Shown here: one piece after another, positions 63,605 through 64,000 of the stretch
Position numbering within the stretch: the stretch's first letter is position 1
How the letters are laid out: each line of letters opens with the position of its first letter
Origin: Saprospiraceae bacterium
Lineage (GTDB): Bacteria; Bacteroidota; Bacteroidia; Chitinophagales; Saprospiraceae
Direction: 5' to 3'
NCBI GenBank assembly: GCA_013214355.1
Contig: JABSSL010000087.1
Span: 1-64,000, forward strand
Length of the DNA: 64,000 nt
The notes under the pieces: model-generated
Database searches by the model: none
The model's input: only the letters and a program-made list of their open reading frames with translations
Told to the model about the DNA's origin: nothing
Translations under genes and position numbers: made by a program

Positions 63605-64000
63605 TTAAACAAGTATATCCTTTACAACCTTCCCGTGCACGTCAGTCAGCCGGTAACGCCTTCCTTGATGTCTAAAGGTTAGGCGCTCATGATCAACGCC
63701 CAGTAAATGCAGTAGGGTGGCTTGAAAATCATGTACATGTACTGGATCTTTAGCTACATTGTATCCAAACTCGTCAGTCTCTCCATAGCTAATTCCGGGC
63801 TTTACCCCACCTCCCGCCATCCACACGCTAAAGCAGCGAGGATGATGATCTCGACCATAGCGTTCTCCCCGATTCAATCCCTGCGAATAATTAGTACGCC
63901 CAAACTCTCCTCCCCAAATCACCAAGGTATCCTCCAACATCCCTCGGCGCTTTAGGTCTGTAATCAAGGCAGCAGAAGCTTGATCCGTATCTCGGCATTG
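63605..64000 (-). CDS. DUF1501-domain protein, C-terminal part
   Basis: Reads in frame to the window edge ([16 protein letters not shown] at the start of the visible part), so the gene continues beyond 64000. [38 protein letters not shown] and [14 protein letters not shown] are conserved DUF1501 blocks (sulfatase/alkaline-phosphatase-like fold, frequent in planctomycetes and Bacteroidota, often with a DUF1553/1549 partner). The family's substrate is not known. Just before the esterase-ThuA gene on the same strand. Confidence 0.92.
   Translation of the reverse strand, partial: QCRDTDQASAALITDLKRRGMLEDTLVIWGGEFGRTNYSQGLNRGERYGRDHHPRCFSVWMAGGGVKPGISYGETDEFGYNVAKDPVHVHDFQATLLHLLGVDHERLTFRHQGRRYRLTDVHGKVVKDILV

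Overview
The window reads as a chromosomal segment of a Bacteroidota bacterium, probably from the Saprospiria/Cytophagales side of the phylum (an inference from gene types only). Supporting signs are a type IX secretion C-terminal sorting domain, a hybrid two-component regulator with Reg_prop/Y_Y_Y sensor and AraC output, SusD-free but uronate/sugar-oriented lipoproteins and Tat-exported oxidoreductases, DUF1501 and ThuA proteins, and M1-like/ABC-2 fusion permeases. There are no rRNA genes, no complete tRNA, no CRISPR array and no intact insertion sequence.

Layout. 1-3.9 kb: 3' part of an RND efflux pump with its TolC, then a small secreted protein that may be frameshifted. 4.3-9.5 kb: a sugar-acid/sugar oxidation group (decayed kduD-like remnant, KduI/IolB-like isomerase, dehydrogenase-PKD-cytochrome c-CBM fusion, enolase-superfamily enzyme). 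9.5-10.6 kb: a gene graveyard with a decayed Crp/Fnr-like gene, palindromic 27-bp repeats and an 84-bp remnant of a second tolC. 10.6-15.1 kb: NmrA-like reductase divergent from an HxlR regulator, a long fold-back repeat, AraC plus SDR genes, small proteins. 15.3-22.9 kb: hydrolases, a beta-lactamase-like serine hydrolase, an App1-macro domain-AraC operon, and a Tat-type Gfo/Idh/MocA gene broken by an A7 homopolymer. 23.1-26.4 kb: PepSY membrane protein, DUF2892 protein, Crp/Fnr regulator.

26.5-42.6 kb holds the most unusual locus: seven co-directional genes ending at a strong terminator: ABC ATPase, ABC-2 permease fused to a peptidase-dead M1-like domain and a golvesin-like domain, TolC, lipoprotein membrane-fusion protein, RND permease, an RND permease fused in one 1568-residue chain to an ABC ATPase whose nucleotide-binding domain is itself split by a membrane insertion, and a final ABC-2-like permease. 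It looks like a composite proton- and ATP-linked tripartite exporter. The two ATPase domains are clear paralogues.

42.6-64 kb: Tat-type sugar isomerase, T9SS-sorted esterase, an effector-associated-domain (EAD11-like) protein, a second Gfo/Idh/MocA enzyme, a degenerate receiver-domain protein next to a full hybrid two-component regulator that it resembles, an alcohol dehydrogenase/AraC pair, a PEBP protein, an aromatic amino acid decarboxylase with a VOC protein, a repeat lipoprotein, a PadR-FtsX-type permease pair, an esterase-ThuA fusion and the end of a DUF1501 gene.

All calls come from reading the sequence and supplied translations by eye; no database search, structure prediction or folding program was run.
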